Shown: positions 8,006 through 17,000 of the stretch, one piece after another
Numbering within the stretch: the first letter of the stretch is position 1
How the letters are laid out: each line of letters opens with the position of its first letter
Source of the DNA: VFZS01 sp964353255
GTDB taxonomy: Bacteria; Acidobacteriota; Terriglobia; Bryobacterales; Bryobacteraceae
Direction of reading: 5' to 3'
Assembly (NCBI GenBank): GCA_964353255.1
Contig: CAYGVJ010000030.1
Span: 1 to 42,266, forward strand
Length of the DNA: 42,266 nucleotides
Translations under genes and position numbers: made by a program
The notes under the pieces: model-generated
Database searches by the model: none
Told to the model about the DNA's origin: nothing
Seen by the model: the letters and a program-made list of their open reading frames with translations, nothing else

Positions 8006-9232
8006 TCACTCCCCGAAGGTCACTTCTTCCAGCTCGCGCCGGCTGACGCGCCCCAGCCGCGCCTCGCTTCCAGCGGCCGGCGCCGGGGCGGCCCCCAGGG
8101 AGCGGCTGGAAACCTCGTGCACTGCGGCCCCCACCTCCATCGGCAGAGCGTGCATCGCGCGCACGAAATCCAGAGCGCGCTCGCCGGGGTCAAAATCCAC
8201 CCGAAGCCAGTCGCCCCGGCCGACCTGCTGGCTGGCCACCAGGTTCGACATGGGCTGAATCAGCAGCCGGTCTATGGCGCGCTTCAGATGCCGCGCCCCG
8301 TAGCGCGCGTCGGTCCCCTGCCTGAGCAGGTGATCCTTGGCCGCTCCCGTCAAAGCGAAACCGAAAGGCGCTACGCAGTCGCTCAGGACCCGCTGCTGCA
8401 CCATGCTCAACTCGATGTCCAGTATCTCCCGCAGCTCCGCTTCGCCCAGCGGGTTGAAGACCACGATCTTGTCCAGCCGGTTGATGAACTCCGGAGTGAA
8501 CTTGCGCCGCGCCGCCTCGCAGCCGGTCTGCGAGATCTTCTGGCTCAGCCGGCCATCGGGTTCGGCGGCGCCGGCCGCGGGCGCGAAGCCGAGACGCGGG
8601 CGGAGCAAGGAATCCATCTCCGCGGCCCCCAGGTTGCTGGTCATGAAGATCATGGCCTGCGAGAAGCCCACCTTGCGGTTGTCGCCCAGCCGCAGTGTGG
8701 CTTTATCCAGGATGCCCAGCAGCAGGTGCCAGACCGCGTCGGAGGCCTTCTCGATTTCGTCGAACAGCACGAAGCTCAGCTTGACTTTGTCCGTGTGGTA
8801 CTGATCCAGGGCCTCCTGAGTCAGCAGCGGCTCGGTTTCCCGGTGACCGAGGTAGCCGGGCGGCGAGCCGATCAGCTTGGCGATTTCGTGGCTGTGCTGG
8901 AACTCGGCGCAGTCGATCTTGATGACGGCCCGCGGGTTGCCTAGCAGGCTCTGCGCGACCGCCTCCACGATCCTGGTTTTCCCGGAGCCGGTGGGGCCGA
9001 GGAAGAGCAGGTTGGCAACCGGCCGACTCGGCAAGCTCATCCCCGTCAGGTACATCTGGTAAATGTTCACCACCTGGCGGATCGCTTCGTCCTGCCCGAC
9101 AATCAGCGCTCGCAGGCTGGCTTCCAGGGCGGCCGCGTCCTCGCCGGTTCTGGCAGGATCAAGCCTGAGGGCCGGGCTCCCGCACGACAGCCCTGCGTCC
9201 CCAGCTTCATCGGTTGATTCGCCCGGCAGCAT
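8006..9232 (-). CDS. Single-module ClpB-D2-like AAA+ ATPase
   Basis: A 408-residue AAA+ protein matching only the second ATPase module of Clp/Hsp100 proteins. Walker A is GPTGSGKT (79-86) and Walker B is VLFDEIEKAS (155-164). A substrate-gripping pore loop GYLGH is at about 126-130. An arginine-finger region (FTPEFINRLDKIVVF) and a C-terminal small domain with sensor-2 RYGARHLKRAID follow. The Clp N-domain, first ATPase module and middle coiled coil are absent. I see no ClpP-binding IGF/LGF loop, so it may work without a protease. The C-terminal 50 residues are Ala/Pro-rich and may be flexible. The start at 9232 (MLPGEST) follows a GGAG-containing stretch; the longer reading to 9421 runs through a transposase scar and is unlikely. 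Partner and substrate are unknown. Confidence 0.8.
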   Translation of the reverse strand: MLPGESTDEAGDAGLSCGSPALRLDPARTGEDAAALEASLRALIVGQDEAIRQVVNIYQMYLTGMSLPSRPVANLLFLGPTGSGKTRIVEAVAQSLLGNPRAVIKIDCAEFQHSHEIAKLIGSPPGYLGHRETEPLLTQEALDQYHTDKVKLSFVLFDEIEKASDAVWHLLLGILDKATLRLGDNRKVGFSQAMIFMTSNLGAAEMDSLLRPRLGFAPAAGAAEPDGRLSQKISQTGCEAARRKFTPEFINRLDKIVVFNPLGEAELREILDIELSMVQQRVLSDCVAPFGFALTGAAKDHLLRQGTDARYGARHLKRAIDRLLIQPMSNLVASQQVGRGDWLRVDFDPGERALDFVRAMHALPMEVGAAVHEVSSRSLGAAPAPAAGSEARLGRVSRRELEEVTFGE

Positions 9233-9291
9233 ACCCCGTCTCCGACGCAACCACGTCGCTCCCGGCCCGATCTCCGGGCCGGCACCCTTTA

Positions 9292-9500
9292 GATGTATCG
9301 GCCACAAGAGGGCCGCCCCGCAGAGACTCCGAGCGTTCCACAACCAGCGAGGCGCCGCCGAGCCGTGGATCAAGGGCGCCAGGAAGCCAGAATGGGACTC
9401 CGCGCCAAGATCGTATCGCAATGCAAACTCCGTGCTTGGCCCCGCTCAGTCCCGGCCGGCGCCTCGTGAACCTCCAACAACATCTGTAACCTCTTGAAAC
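9292..9500 (+). pseudogene. Scar of an IS1380-like transposase C-terminus
   Basis: Reading across one frameshift near 9333 gives VSATRGPPRRDSER followed by FHNQRGAAEPWIKG. This resembles the conserved IS4/IS1380 signature around the third catalytic acid (Tyr-x2-Arg-x3-Glu-x6-Lys; FYNQRGTAEQWIKEGK-type in IS1380). The Tyr has become His and the Lys Arg, and the frame breaks up soon after. No terminal inverted repeat or intact transposase accompanies it. The scar fills most of the 443-base gap between the AAA ATPase and the first GH106 gene. The identification rests on one short motif. Confidence 0.4.
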
Positions 9501-9675
9501 GCGGCTGGTTATGGTGCGTGGCGGGCTGACCTTCGAGGTTCCGCAATGCGAAACCGCCGCAAGGCAGCCTCTGTTCCTTGCAGTCCGGTGCGACCGCATG
9601 TCAGACTCTCTCCGGAGGTCTTGTGCTCCGCAGGCACACTGGCAGGATCGAACCCCGCCCGGGGAGCCAAATCAG

Positions 9676-12600
9676 ATGAAACGTCGAACATTCATGAAAA
9701 GCTGCGCCGCGGGCGCAGCGACACTGGTAGCTGAAAGACCACAACTGGCGCAGGCCGCCGAGACAACCCTGGAGGAAGCCTTCCGGCGTCCGCCGGCCTC
9801 GGCCCGTGCTTACACCTGGTGGCACTGGATGAACGGGAACGTCACTGCGGACGGAATCACGCGCGATCTCGAAGCCATGAAGCAGGTGGGCGTGGGAGGG
9901 TTCCAGATCTTCGACGTGGGCACGGGCATTCCCCAAGGCTCGATCGTGTACCTGAGCCCCGAATGGCTCAAGCTCATGCAGCACGCGGCCCGGGAAGCCG
10001 AGCGGCTGGGGCTGGAATTCGACATGCACAACTGCCCCGGCTGGTCCTCCAGCGGCGGCCCCTGGATCACTCCGGAACTCTCCATGCAGCGGCTGGTGTG
10101 GAGCGAGGCCTATGTTACCGGGGGCAGAACGCTGAGCCTCACGCTGCCACAGCCGTTCACCAAGCTGGGCTACTACCGCGATGCCCTGGTGCTGGCCTTC
10201 CCGTCGCTGGAGGGCGAGACCAGGTCCATGCGGGCTCTGCTCAGCAAGGTCACCTCCAGCAGCGGCCCGGTGGACGCCAACCTGCTGACCGACGGCGATC
10301 TGCTCAAGGGCGTGGAGGTCCGCCCGGCCGGCTCCGGCCAGCCGGCATATCTCCAGTTGGAGTTCGCCGAGCCGTTTGAGGCGCGCTCGATTGCGGTGAT
10401 GAGCTCGCCGCTGGGCGGGCCGGGGGGACCCGGTGGCGGATTCTTCGGCGCTGGCGGCCCGATGTCCCTGGAAGCCTCCGACGACGGCACCCAATTCCGG
10501 AAGATCTGCGACGTCCCCACAGGCCCGGGGCGCAGGCGCGGCGGGGCCGAGATTCCCACCGTCGTGGATTTTGCCGCGACACGGGCGAAGTATTTCCGCC
10601 TGGTTTTCTCGCAGGCCATGCTCATCGCGGAGCTCCAGCTTGCCGGAGCGGCCCGCATCACCGACTGGATCTACAAGTCCAACCTGGCTGTCCGGAGCGC
10701 ACCCTTTAGAGCGGTTCCGGAGGCGGGCAAGGCGACAGGGGAAGTGCCCCGCGGGTCCATCATCAGTCCCGACTCGGTTCTCGATATCAGCGCGCACATG
10801 GACGCCTCAGGCCGGCTGAACTGGCAGGCGCCCGCGGGCAACTGGACTATCCTGCGCATCGGGCACACCCCCACCGGGATTACCAACAACGCCGCTCCCA
10901 GCACCGGGCTGGGCTTGGAATGCGACAAGTACAGCCGGGCGGCCTACGAGTCTCATTTCAATCAGATGTTTGAGAAGTTGCTCCCGGCGCTCAAGCCCCT
11001 GGCGGCCAAGGGCCTGGCGGGAGCGTTGATCGACAGCTACGAGGTAGGCCCGCAGAACTGGACCATGGCATTCCCGCAGGACTTTCAGAAACGCCGCGGA
11101 TACGACCTGCGGAAGTACATGCCGGCGATGACGGGGCGCGTGGTGGCGAGCGTCGCTGTCTCCGAGCGCTTTCTGTGGGACGTCCGCCGCACGCAGGCTG
11201 ACCTGATGGCGGACAACTACTACGGCCGCTTCGCCGAACTGTGCCGGCAGAACGGCATCAAGGCTTACACCGAGCCTTACGATGGCGGGCCGTTCGAGGA
11301 GATGCAGATCGGCTCCAGGGTGGATGTGCCGATGGGCGAGTTCTGGGTGCGGGGCGGCCAGTTTGACAACGATACCCGGCGCGTCAAATTGGCGGCTTCG
11401 GTGGCGCACGTCAACGGCAGGCCGGTGGTGGGCGCGGAGGCCTTCACGGGGATGCCGATGTTTTCGAGATGGCAGGAATACCCGTACTCCCTGAAAGCCC
11501 AAGGGGACTGGATGTACACCCTGGGGTTGAACCACTTCATCTTCCACCGCTATGCGCAGCAGCCGCATCCCGATGCCCTGCCGGGCATGACCATGGGGCA
11601 ATGGGGATTCCACTTCGACCGCACCAACACGTGGTTCTATCCGGGCAAGGTCTGGCTGGACTACGTGGCGCGCTGCCAGAACATGCTTCGGCAGGGCCTC
11701 TTCGTGGCGGACTTAGCCTATTTCACGGGCGAGGACGCTCCCCTAAGGAATCCGTCGCAGAGTGAGCTGAGCCCGGCGCCTCCGCCGGGCCACGATTACG
11801 ACACGGTGAACGCGGAAGCCATCCTGACCCGCATGAAGGTCGAGAACGGCCGCCTGGTTCTGCCGGACGGGATGAGCTATCGAGTGCTGGTCCTTCCGGA
11901 AAAGACCACGATCACCCCGGAAGTGCTGCGTAAGATTCGCGACCTGGCGGAACAGGGCCTGTGCCTGGTGGGTCCCAAGCCGGAACACTCTCCCAGCCTG
12001 GCCGGGTATCCAACTAGCGAAGCGGAGGTGCGCCGCATCGCCGCCGAACTCTGGGGCGATCTGAATGGAACGACCGTCACGGAACGGGCCTTCGGCAAGG
12101 GCCGGGTGTTCTGGGGGCAGCCGCTGCGCGCGGTGCTGGACAAGCTGAACGTCAAACCCGATTTCGAGTTCACGGCCCGGTCGGGCGACGCGGCGATCAA
12201 TTACATCCACCGGCGGGTCGGGGGCGCCGAAGTCTACTTCGTGACCGGTCGCCGGCGGCGTTCCGAGGACCTGGTCTGCACCTTCCGCGTGGAGGGCAAG
12301 CGGCCGGAATTCTGGAATGCGGCTACCGGCGAGATCATCCCTGTGGGGATCTACGACCTGGTGGATGGACGGGTACGGGTTCCGGTGCGGCTCGATCCGG
12401 CGGGCTCGGTATTCGTGGTGTTCCGTTCGCCGGCGCCCACGCGGCGTCTTCGGGCCGTCGTGAAGGATGGCGCGACGATCGCCGGCGCCGAGCCTCTCCC
12501 GACTCCCGCTGCCGGGCTCCATCGCGGAGTGACGAACAATTTCACGGTCAGCGTCTGGGTGAAGCCGGAAACCGACTTGACGCTGCCGGCGGAGACGGGC

Positions 12601-13737
12601 GGAATGATGGCCATGATGCGCAACTCGAACTTCGCCATCTACCCGCCTGCCGGGGAGGTCGTTTACGGAGAGGGGCACGCGGCATGTGGGTTGGCGGCCG
12701 GCCGCAACGGCGTGGTTGTCTATGAGCGGGCGCGCGGCAACCCATCGCCCGTGCTGGTGGCCCCGACGCCGCTCTCGGGCTGGACGCACCTGGCGGTTGT
12801 CTACAAAGAGGGCGTGCCGTCGGTGTATGTGAGCGGCAAACTCGCTCGCCAAGGCAAGAGCTCGGGCAAAGTGGCCCACCCGGGCCTCGGCGAGGCTTAT
12901 CTGCGCGATGGCGCCTCCTACTTCGAAGGGGATATGAGCGAGCCGGAACTGCTGGCCGAGGCGCTCGGCGAGGACCGCATCCAGAAGTTGGCGGCAGCCG
13001 GAGTCCCCAACCCGGAGGAGCCGCCGGCGGTCGAGGTGGCGGGCAGCGGGAAAGCGGAACTGCTGTTCTGGCAGGATGGCCGTTACTCTTTGCGCGACAG
13101 CGCGGGCCGGGCTTCGTCGGTGCAGATTTCGGGAATCGGCCAACCGGTGGAGATCAAGGGGCCATGGCGTGTCAGCTTTCCGCCGAACCTGGGCGCGCCA
13201 CCGGAGGTGACGCTTCCCGAGCTAATCTCGCTGCACAGGCACTCCGAACCCGGCGTGAAATACTTCTCAGGCACGGCGACCTATAGCAAGAAGTTCACCC
13301 TGCCCGCCGACGCCACGGCGGGCGGCAAACGGTTGTACCTGGATCTGGGGCGGGTGGAGGTAATTGCCCAAGTCAAGGTGAACGGTAAGGAGCTCGGGAT
13401 CGTTTGGAAGCCACCCTACCGGGTGGACATCACGGAGGCGGTTCGGTCCGGAGAAAACGACCTGGAAGTGCAGGTGACGAATCTCTGGCCGAACCGGCTG
13501 ATCGGCGACGAGCAACTGCCGCCGGAGAACGACTATGCCGGTATCGGCGGCGGTATGGGCGGCGGCGCGATCCAGAAGCTGCCGGAGTGGTACGCACAAG
13601 GCAAGCCCAAGCCGGCGGGCGGCCGCGTCACGTTCACCACGTGGAAGCATTACAGCAAGGATTCCCCGTTGCTAGAATCCGGGCTGATCGGACCGCTCCG
13701 GCTGCGAACCGCGGTCCGGCGCGCAATCCCCGGCTAG
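9676..13737 (+). CDS. GH106 family glycoside hydrolase (alpha-L-rhamnosidase), copy 1
   Basis: A 1,353-residue exported enzyme of family GH106, whose known members remove terminal alpha-L-rhamnose. The N-terminus is a Tat-type signal (MKRRTFMKSCAAGAATLVA). The family core follows: WWHWMNGNVTADGITRDLEAM, then HNCPGWSSSGGPWITPE. Three conserved glutamates of the barrel are Glu456 (IDSYEVG), Glu533 (YTEPYDGG) and Glu588 (GAEAFTG), which are candidates for the catalytic acid, base and Ca2+ ligand. A coagulation-factor 5/8-like beta region is inserted at about 190-330 with a Gly-rich loop, and a LamG-like domain lies at about 949-1105. A beta-galactosidase-type jelly roll forms the C-terminus. ATG 9676 was chosen over the open frame from 9511 because GGGGAG lies 9 bases upstream and the signal peptide begins there. 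The substrate is probably a rhamnose-containing plant or microbial glycan. Confidence 0.88.
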   Translation: MKRRTFMKSCAAGAATLVAERPQLAQAAETTLEEAFRRPPASARAYTWWHWMNGNVTADGITRDLEAMKQVGVGGFQIFDVGTGIPQGSIVYLSPEWLKLMQHAAREAERLGLEFDMHNCPGWSSSGGPWITPELSMQRLVWSEAYVTGGRTLSLTLPQPFTKLGYYRDALVLAFPSLEGETRSMRALLSKVTSSSGPVDANLLTDGDLLKGVEVRPAGSGQPAYLQLEFAEPFEARSIAVMSSPLGGPGGPGGGFFGAGGPMSLEASDDGTQFRKICDVPTGPGRRRGGAEIPTVVDFAATRAKYFRLVFSQAMLIAELQLAGAARITDWIYKSNLAVRSAPFRAVPEAGKATGEVPRGSIISPDSVLDISAHMDASGRLNWQAPAGNWTILRIGHTPTGITNNAAPSTGLGLECDKYSRAAYESHFNQMFEKLLPALKPLAAKGLAGALIDSYEVGPQNWTMAFPQDFQKRRGYDLRKYMPAMTGRVVASVAVSERFLWDVRRTQADLMADNYYGRFAELCRQNGIKAYTEPYDGGPFEEMQIGSRVDVPMGEFWVRGGQFDNDTRRVKLAASVAHVNGRPVVGAEAFTGMPMFSRWQEYPYSLKAQGDWMYTLGLNHFIFHRYAQQPHPDALPGMTMGQWGFHFDRTNTWFYPGKVWLDYVARCQNMLRQGLFVADLAYFTGEDAPLRNPSQSELSPAPPPGHDYDTVNAEAILTRMKVENGRLVLPDGMSYRVLVLPEKTTITPEVLRKIRDLAEQGLCLVGPKPEHSPSLAGYPTSEAEVRRIAAELWGDLNGTTVTERAFGKGRVFWGQPLRAVLDKLNVKPDFEFTARSGDAAINYIHRRVGGAEVYFVTGRRRRSEDLVCTFRVEGKRPEFWNAATGEIIPVGIYDLVDGRVRVPVRLDPAGSVFVVFRSPAPTRRLRAVVKDGATIAGAEPLPTPAAGLHRGVTNNFTVSVWVKPETDLTLPAETGGMMAMMRNSNFAIYPPAGEVVYGEGHAACGLAAGRNGVVVYERARGNPSPVLVAPTPLSGWTHLAVVYKEGVPSVYVSGKLARQGKSSGKVAHPGLGEAYLRDGASYFEGDMSEPELLAEALGEDRIQKLAAAGVPNPEEPPAVEVAGSGKAELLFWQDGRYSLRDSAGRASSVQISGIGQPVEIKGPWRVSFPPNLGAPPEVTLPELISLHRHSEPGVKYFSGTATYSKKFTLPADATAGGKRLYLDLGRVEVIAQVKVNGKELGIVWKPPYRVDITEAVRSGENDLEVQVTNLWPNRLIGDEQLPPENDYAGIGGGMGGGAIQKLPEWYAQGKPKPAGGRVTFTTWKHYSKDSPLLESGLIGPLRLRTAVRRAIPG

Positions 13738-13796
13738 TCCCGGGGTCGAGCGAACACGGCAGGGCATCGATGCAACGGCCGACAGGTTTACTGGTG

Positions 13797-13825
13797 TTGA
13801 CATCGAGGCGGACATGGAGTACCAT
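13797..13825 (+). promoter_or_regulatory. Candidate sigma-70 promoter of the TonB-dependent receptor gene
   Basis: A perfect TTGACA (13797-13802) is followed after exactly 17 bases by TACCAT (13820-13825). Initiation near 13832 would give a leader of about 250 bases that includes the two inverted hairpins at 13939-14013 before the ATG at 14086. No coding sequence lies in this gap, so it is the best promoter candidate for the receptor gene. Confidence 0.5.
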
Positions 13826-13938
13826 GCGCGTGGGGTCTCGCGTGCACCTATGGGCTGCGGTCCATCCACCTGGAGGCCAGCCATGAACCCCGGCAGGGGG
13901 CGGCGCCCTTCAGGTGAGGAAGCCGTGAAAGAATCAGC

Positions 13939-14013
13939 GGACAGGCGAAACCGCCTGTCCCACGGGTGGCTAAGTGCTCGGATTGCAGTGTGGGACAGGC
14001 AGTTTTGCCTGTC
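13939..14013. repeat. REPIN-like pair of inverted hairpins in the receptor leader
   Basis: Two hairpins face each other. GGACAGGCG-AAAC-CGCCTGTCC at 13939-13960 has a 9-bp stem, and GACAGGCA-GTTT-TGCCTGTC at 13994-14013 has an 8-bp stem. The reverse complement of the first, extended to GTGGGACAGGC, matches the second (GTGGGACAGGC at 13990-14000), so they are one repeat unit in inverted orientation, as in REP doublets. Together with the candidate promoter this accounts for the 348-base gap between the first GH106 gene and the receptor gene. Confidence 0.7.
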
Positions 14014-14085
14014 TCCTCGAGCTGTGGCCCGATTTTTTCACGGCTTCGAGGCGGCGCATTCACGAAGATGTAAGGAGATCATGTC

Positions 14086-17000
14086 ATGAAGTCTATTCGA
14101 ATCGTTGCTTCTCTCCTGTTTCTGTTGTTGGCCCTGCTGCCAACAGCCAATGCCCAGAGCGTCACTGGCCAGGTATCGGGACGGGTTACCGATCCGACTG
14201 GCGCCGTTATCGTCGGCGCCCCGGTCCAGTTTACTCACGTCCTCTCCAAGCAGGTGCGGGAGTTCACGACAGACTCCAGCGGAGCGTTCGTCTTCGTGAG
14301 CCTGGTGCCGGGCGTCTACAGTCTCCGCATCGCGCAGCCCGGCTTCAAAGCTTACGAGGAGAAGGCGATCACGGTCGCCGTACTGGAGAGGGTGGACTTG
14401 CACGACATTAAACTTGAGGTCGGCGAGGTGAGCACTTCGGTGGAGGTCAGCGCGCGGGCGGTGCACGTGGCGAGCGACAGCTCCGACCGAAGCGTGAACC
14501 TCACCGTCACCGACATTGCGAACATTACGACCCGGGGCCGGAATCCGCTCGCGCTCATCGCAGGGCTACCGGGCGTGCAGGCTACCGGCGGTTATGACTT
14601 TCGGGGCTGGTCGGGAGGAGGTATCCCAGGGGTCAACGGCGGTCAAACCGGCCAGGTGATTCTCAACCTGGACGGCGCCGCCAGCCAGGATTCCGGAAAC
14701 CTGAACCCCGGGTACCTTTCGCCCAGCGTGGACGCCCTTCAAGAAGTGAAACTGCTGGTGTCCAACTTCACGGCGGAGTACGGCGGGCGCAGCGGCGGCC
14801 AGTTGACCCTCGCCGTCAAGAACGGAACGGACAAGTTCCATGGCGGCGCGTACTATTACTGGCGACACGAGATGTTCAACGCCAACGAGTGGTTCAACAA
14901 CAAGCTGACCGTCGTCAAGCCGAAGTACCGGTACCAGAATCCCGGCGGCACCATCGGCGGTCCGCTGATCATCCCCGGCACCAGCTTCAACCGGAGCCGC
15001 ACCAAGCTGTTCTTCTTCTTCTCGTACGACCGGCTGCGCAACAAGAACAGCATCGACAACACCTTCACGATGCCGTCGGCGCTGGAGCGGCAGGGCGATT
15101 TCTCGCAGACCGTCACCACCACCGGCGCGCGAGTTCCGATCTATGATCCGACCACCCAGACACCGTTCCCGGACAACCGGATTCCCGCCTCGATGATCAG
15201 CCGGGCTGGGCAGGCGATGCTGAACCTGTTCCCGCTTCCGGACCCGCTGGGCCTGGCCCTCGACCCGACTGGGGCGAGACGGTACAACTACCGGGCCATC
15301 CTGCCGCAATCGCGTCCCAACGAAGGCAAGATCCTGCGCATGGACTACAGCCTCGGACCGAAGACGGTAACCTTCGTACGCTTGTTGCAGGACTACCAGG
15401 CCGTGGATGGCTACGCCGGCACGGTCGGGCCTCAAGGCGGAGTCTGGGGGCAGTTCGAGCACAGCTATCACGTCCAGGCCGCGGGCGCCCTGGCCACGGT
15501 GGTCCACACCTTCGCCCCGACCCTGATCAACGAATTCACCTGGGGCGTGAATCGCGGCAAACAAGGTGTCAACTCCATCGATCGGGTGGACAGTACTGCG
15601 ACCGGCGGCACCAAACGGTACGAGGACTGCCTGCTGCCGCTCAAGGACTCCAGTGGCAACGCCATCCCGCTGCCGCGCATTAACCAGACCAGCAACTATC
15701 TGAATCTCCTTCCCGGCGTCAATTTCGGCTTCCCCTCGGGGTTCAGCGCGCAGTCGTCCGGCCAGGGCGTCACCGGCGCTCCTGTGTTCAATCACGATCC
15801 CCGCTGGCCGTTTGGGGGCACCGATACGGTTCAGTCCATCACCAACAAGGTGACCTGGATCAAGGGCGCCCACAACCTGAAGGCCGGCTTCTACTGGGAG
15901 CACATGGCCCGCAACGTGAGCGTCTATTCGGTGTTCAACATCGCCGGGACTTACTATTTCGGCTCCGACCGGGCCGCCGCCCTGGACACCGGATACCCTT
16001 ACTCGAATGCGTTGGTCGGCAGCATTTTTGCCTACGGCGATGACAACAAGAAGCAGGTGAACCACGCCGGTTACACCCAGATCGAGTGGTTCGCGCAGGA
16101 CACCTGGAAAATCCGCCCGGGGTTCACGCTGGACTACGGCCTGCGATTCCACCGCATGGGAGACCTCTACTCGAAGGGCGCCACACTCGGGCTGTTCCGC
16201 GCAGAAGACTACAGTGCCGCCAAGGTTGGGCAGCTTCTGTTCCCGGCTTGCTCGATACAGACCACCGGCACCTGCCCGACTGCCAATAAGATAGCGATCA
16301 ACCGGGTCACCGGCGCGACCTTCCCGTACGTCCGGCAGGGCACCTTCGATACCTCCTCGTACGCGGCCGGCGGCATGCCGTTCTCGGGCATCCATCAGTA
16401 CGACACCCATGCCTTGAAGGTTCCCCCCATCCAGTTGGCGCCGCGCCTCGGCTTTGCCTGGGACATTTTCGGGACCGGCAAGACGGCCCTGCGCGGCGGT
16501 TTTGGCATCATCTCCGGCCGCAACTGGGATGTGGATCACATTGGCGCCAAAGGCGCGGGGCTGGGGCCTATGGCGGCCCCTCCCAACTTCCAGGCCCCCA
16601 TCATTCTGTACACGAACTTCCCCGGCCTGGCGACCGCCCAGGCCTACTTCACGCCCCAGTCCGTTTACGGGGGGCCGCAGGATCAGAAGGTCCAAACCAC
16701 GTACAACTGGAGCTTCGGCATCCAGCAGGAACTCGCCCGGGGGATGATTTTGGAGGTGTCCTATGTCGCCAACACCTTGCGTCACGGATACGGCACCGCC
16801 ATCGACTTCAACGCCGTGCCGCCGTACACCATGTGGAACCCGAAAGACGGCCAGATCCAGCGGTTCCGCGACCCCACCAGCACCGGGTTTTACTCGACGA
16901 ACCTGGTTCGGGCAATGGTGGGCTATGCCGGGCTCGGACAGATTCCGATCTGGACCTACATAGGCTCAAACAACTACAACTCGCTCCAAGTGCAGTTAAA

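Noticed and set aside
9511..9675. Upstream extension of GH106 copy 1 by 55 codons
   Set aside because: It would put non-homologous sequence before the Tat signal. A good Shine-Dalgarno sits just before ATG 9676, and copies 2 and 3 start at the same motif.
14566..16785. 739-residue minus-strand open frame inside the TonB-dependent receptor gene
   Set aside because: The receptor on the plus strand is unambiguous over its whole length. The antisense frame has no ribosome-binding site or domain.
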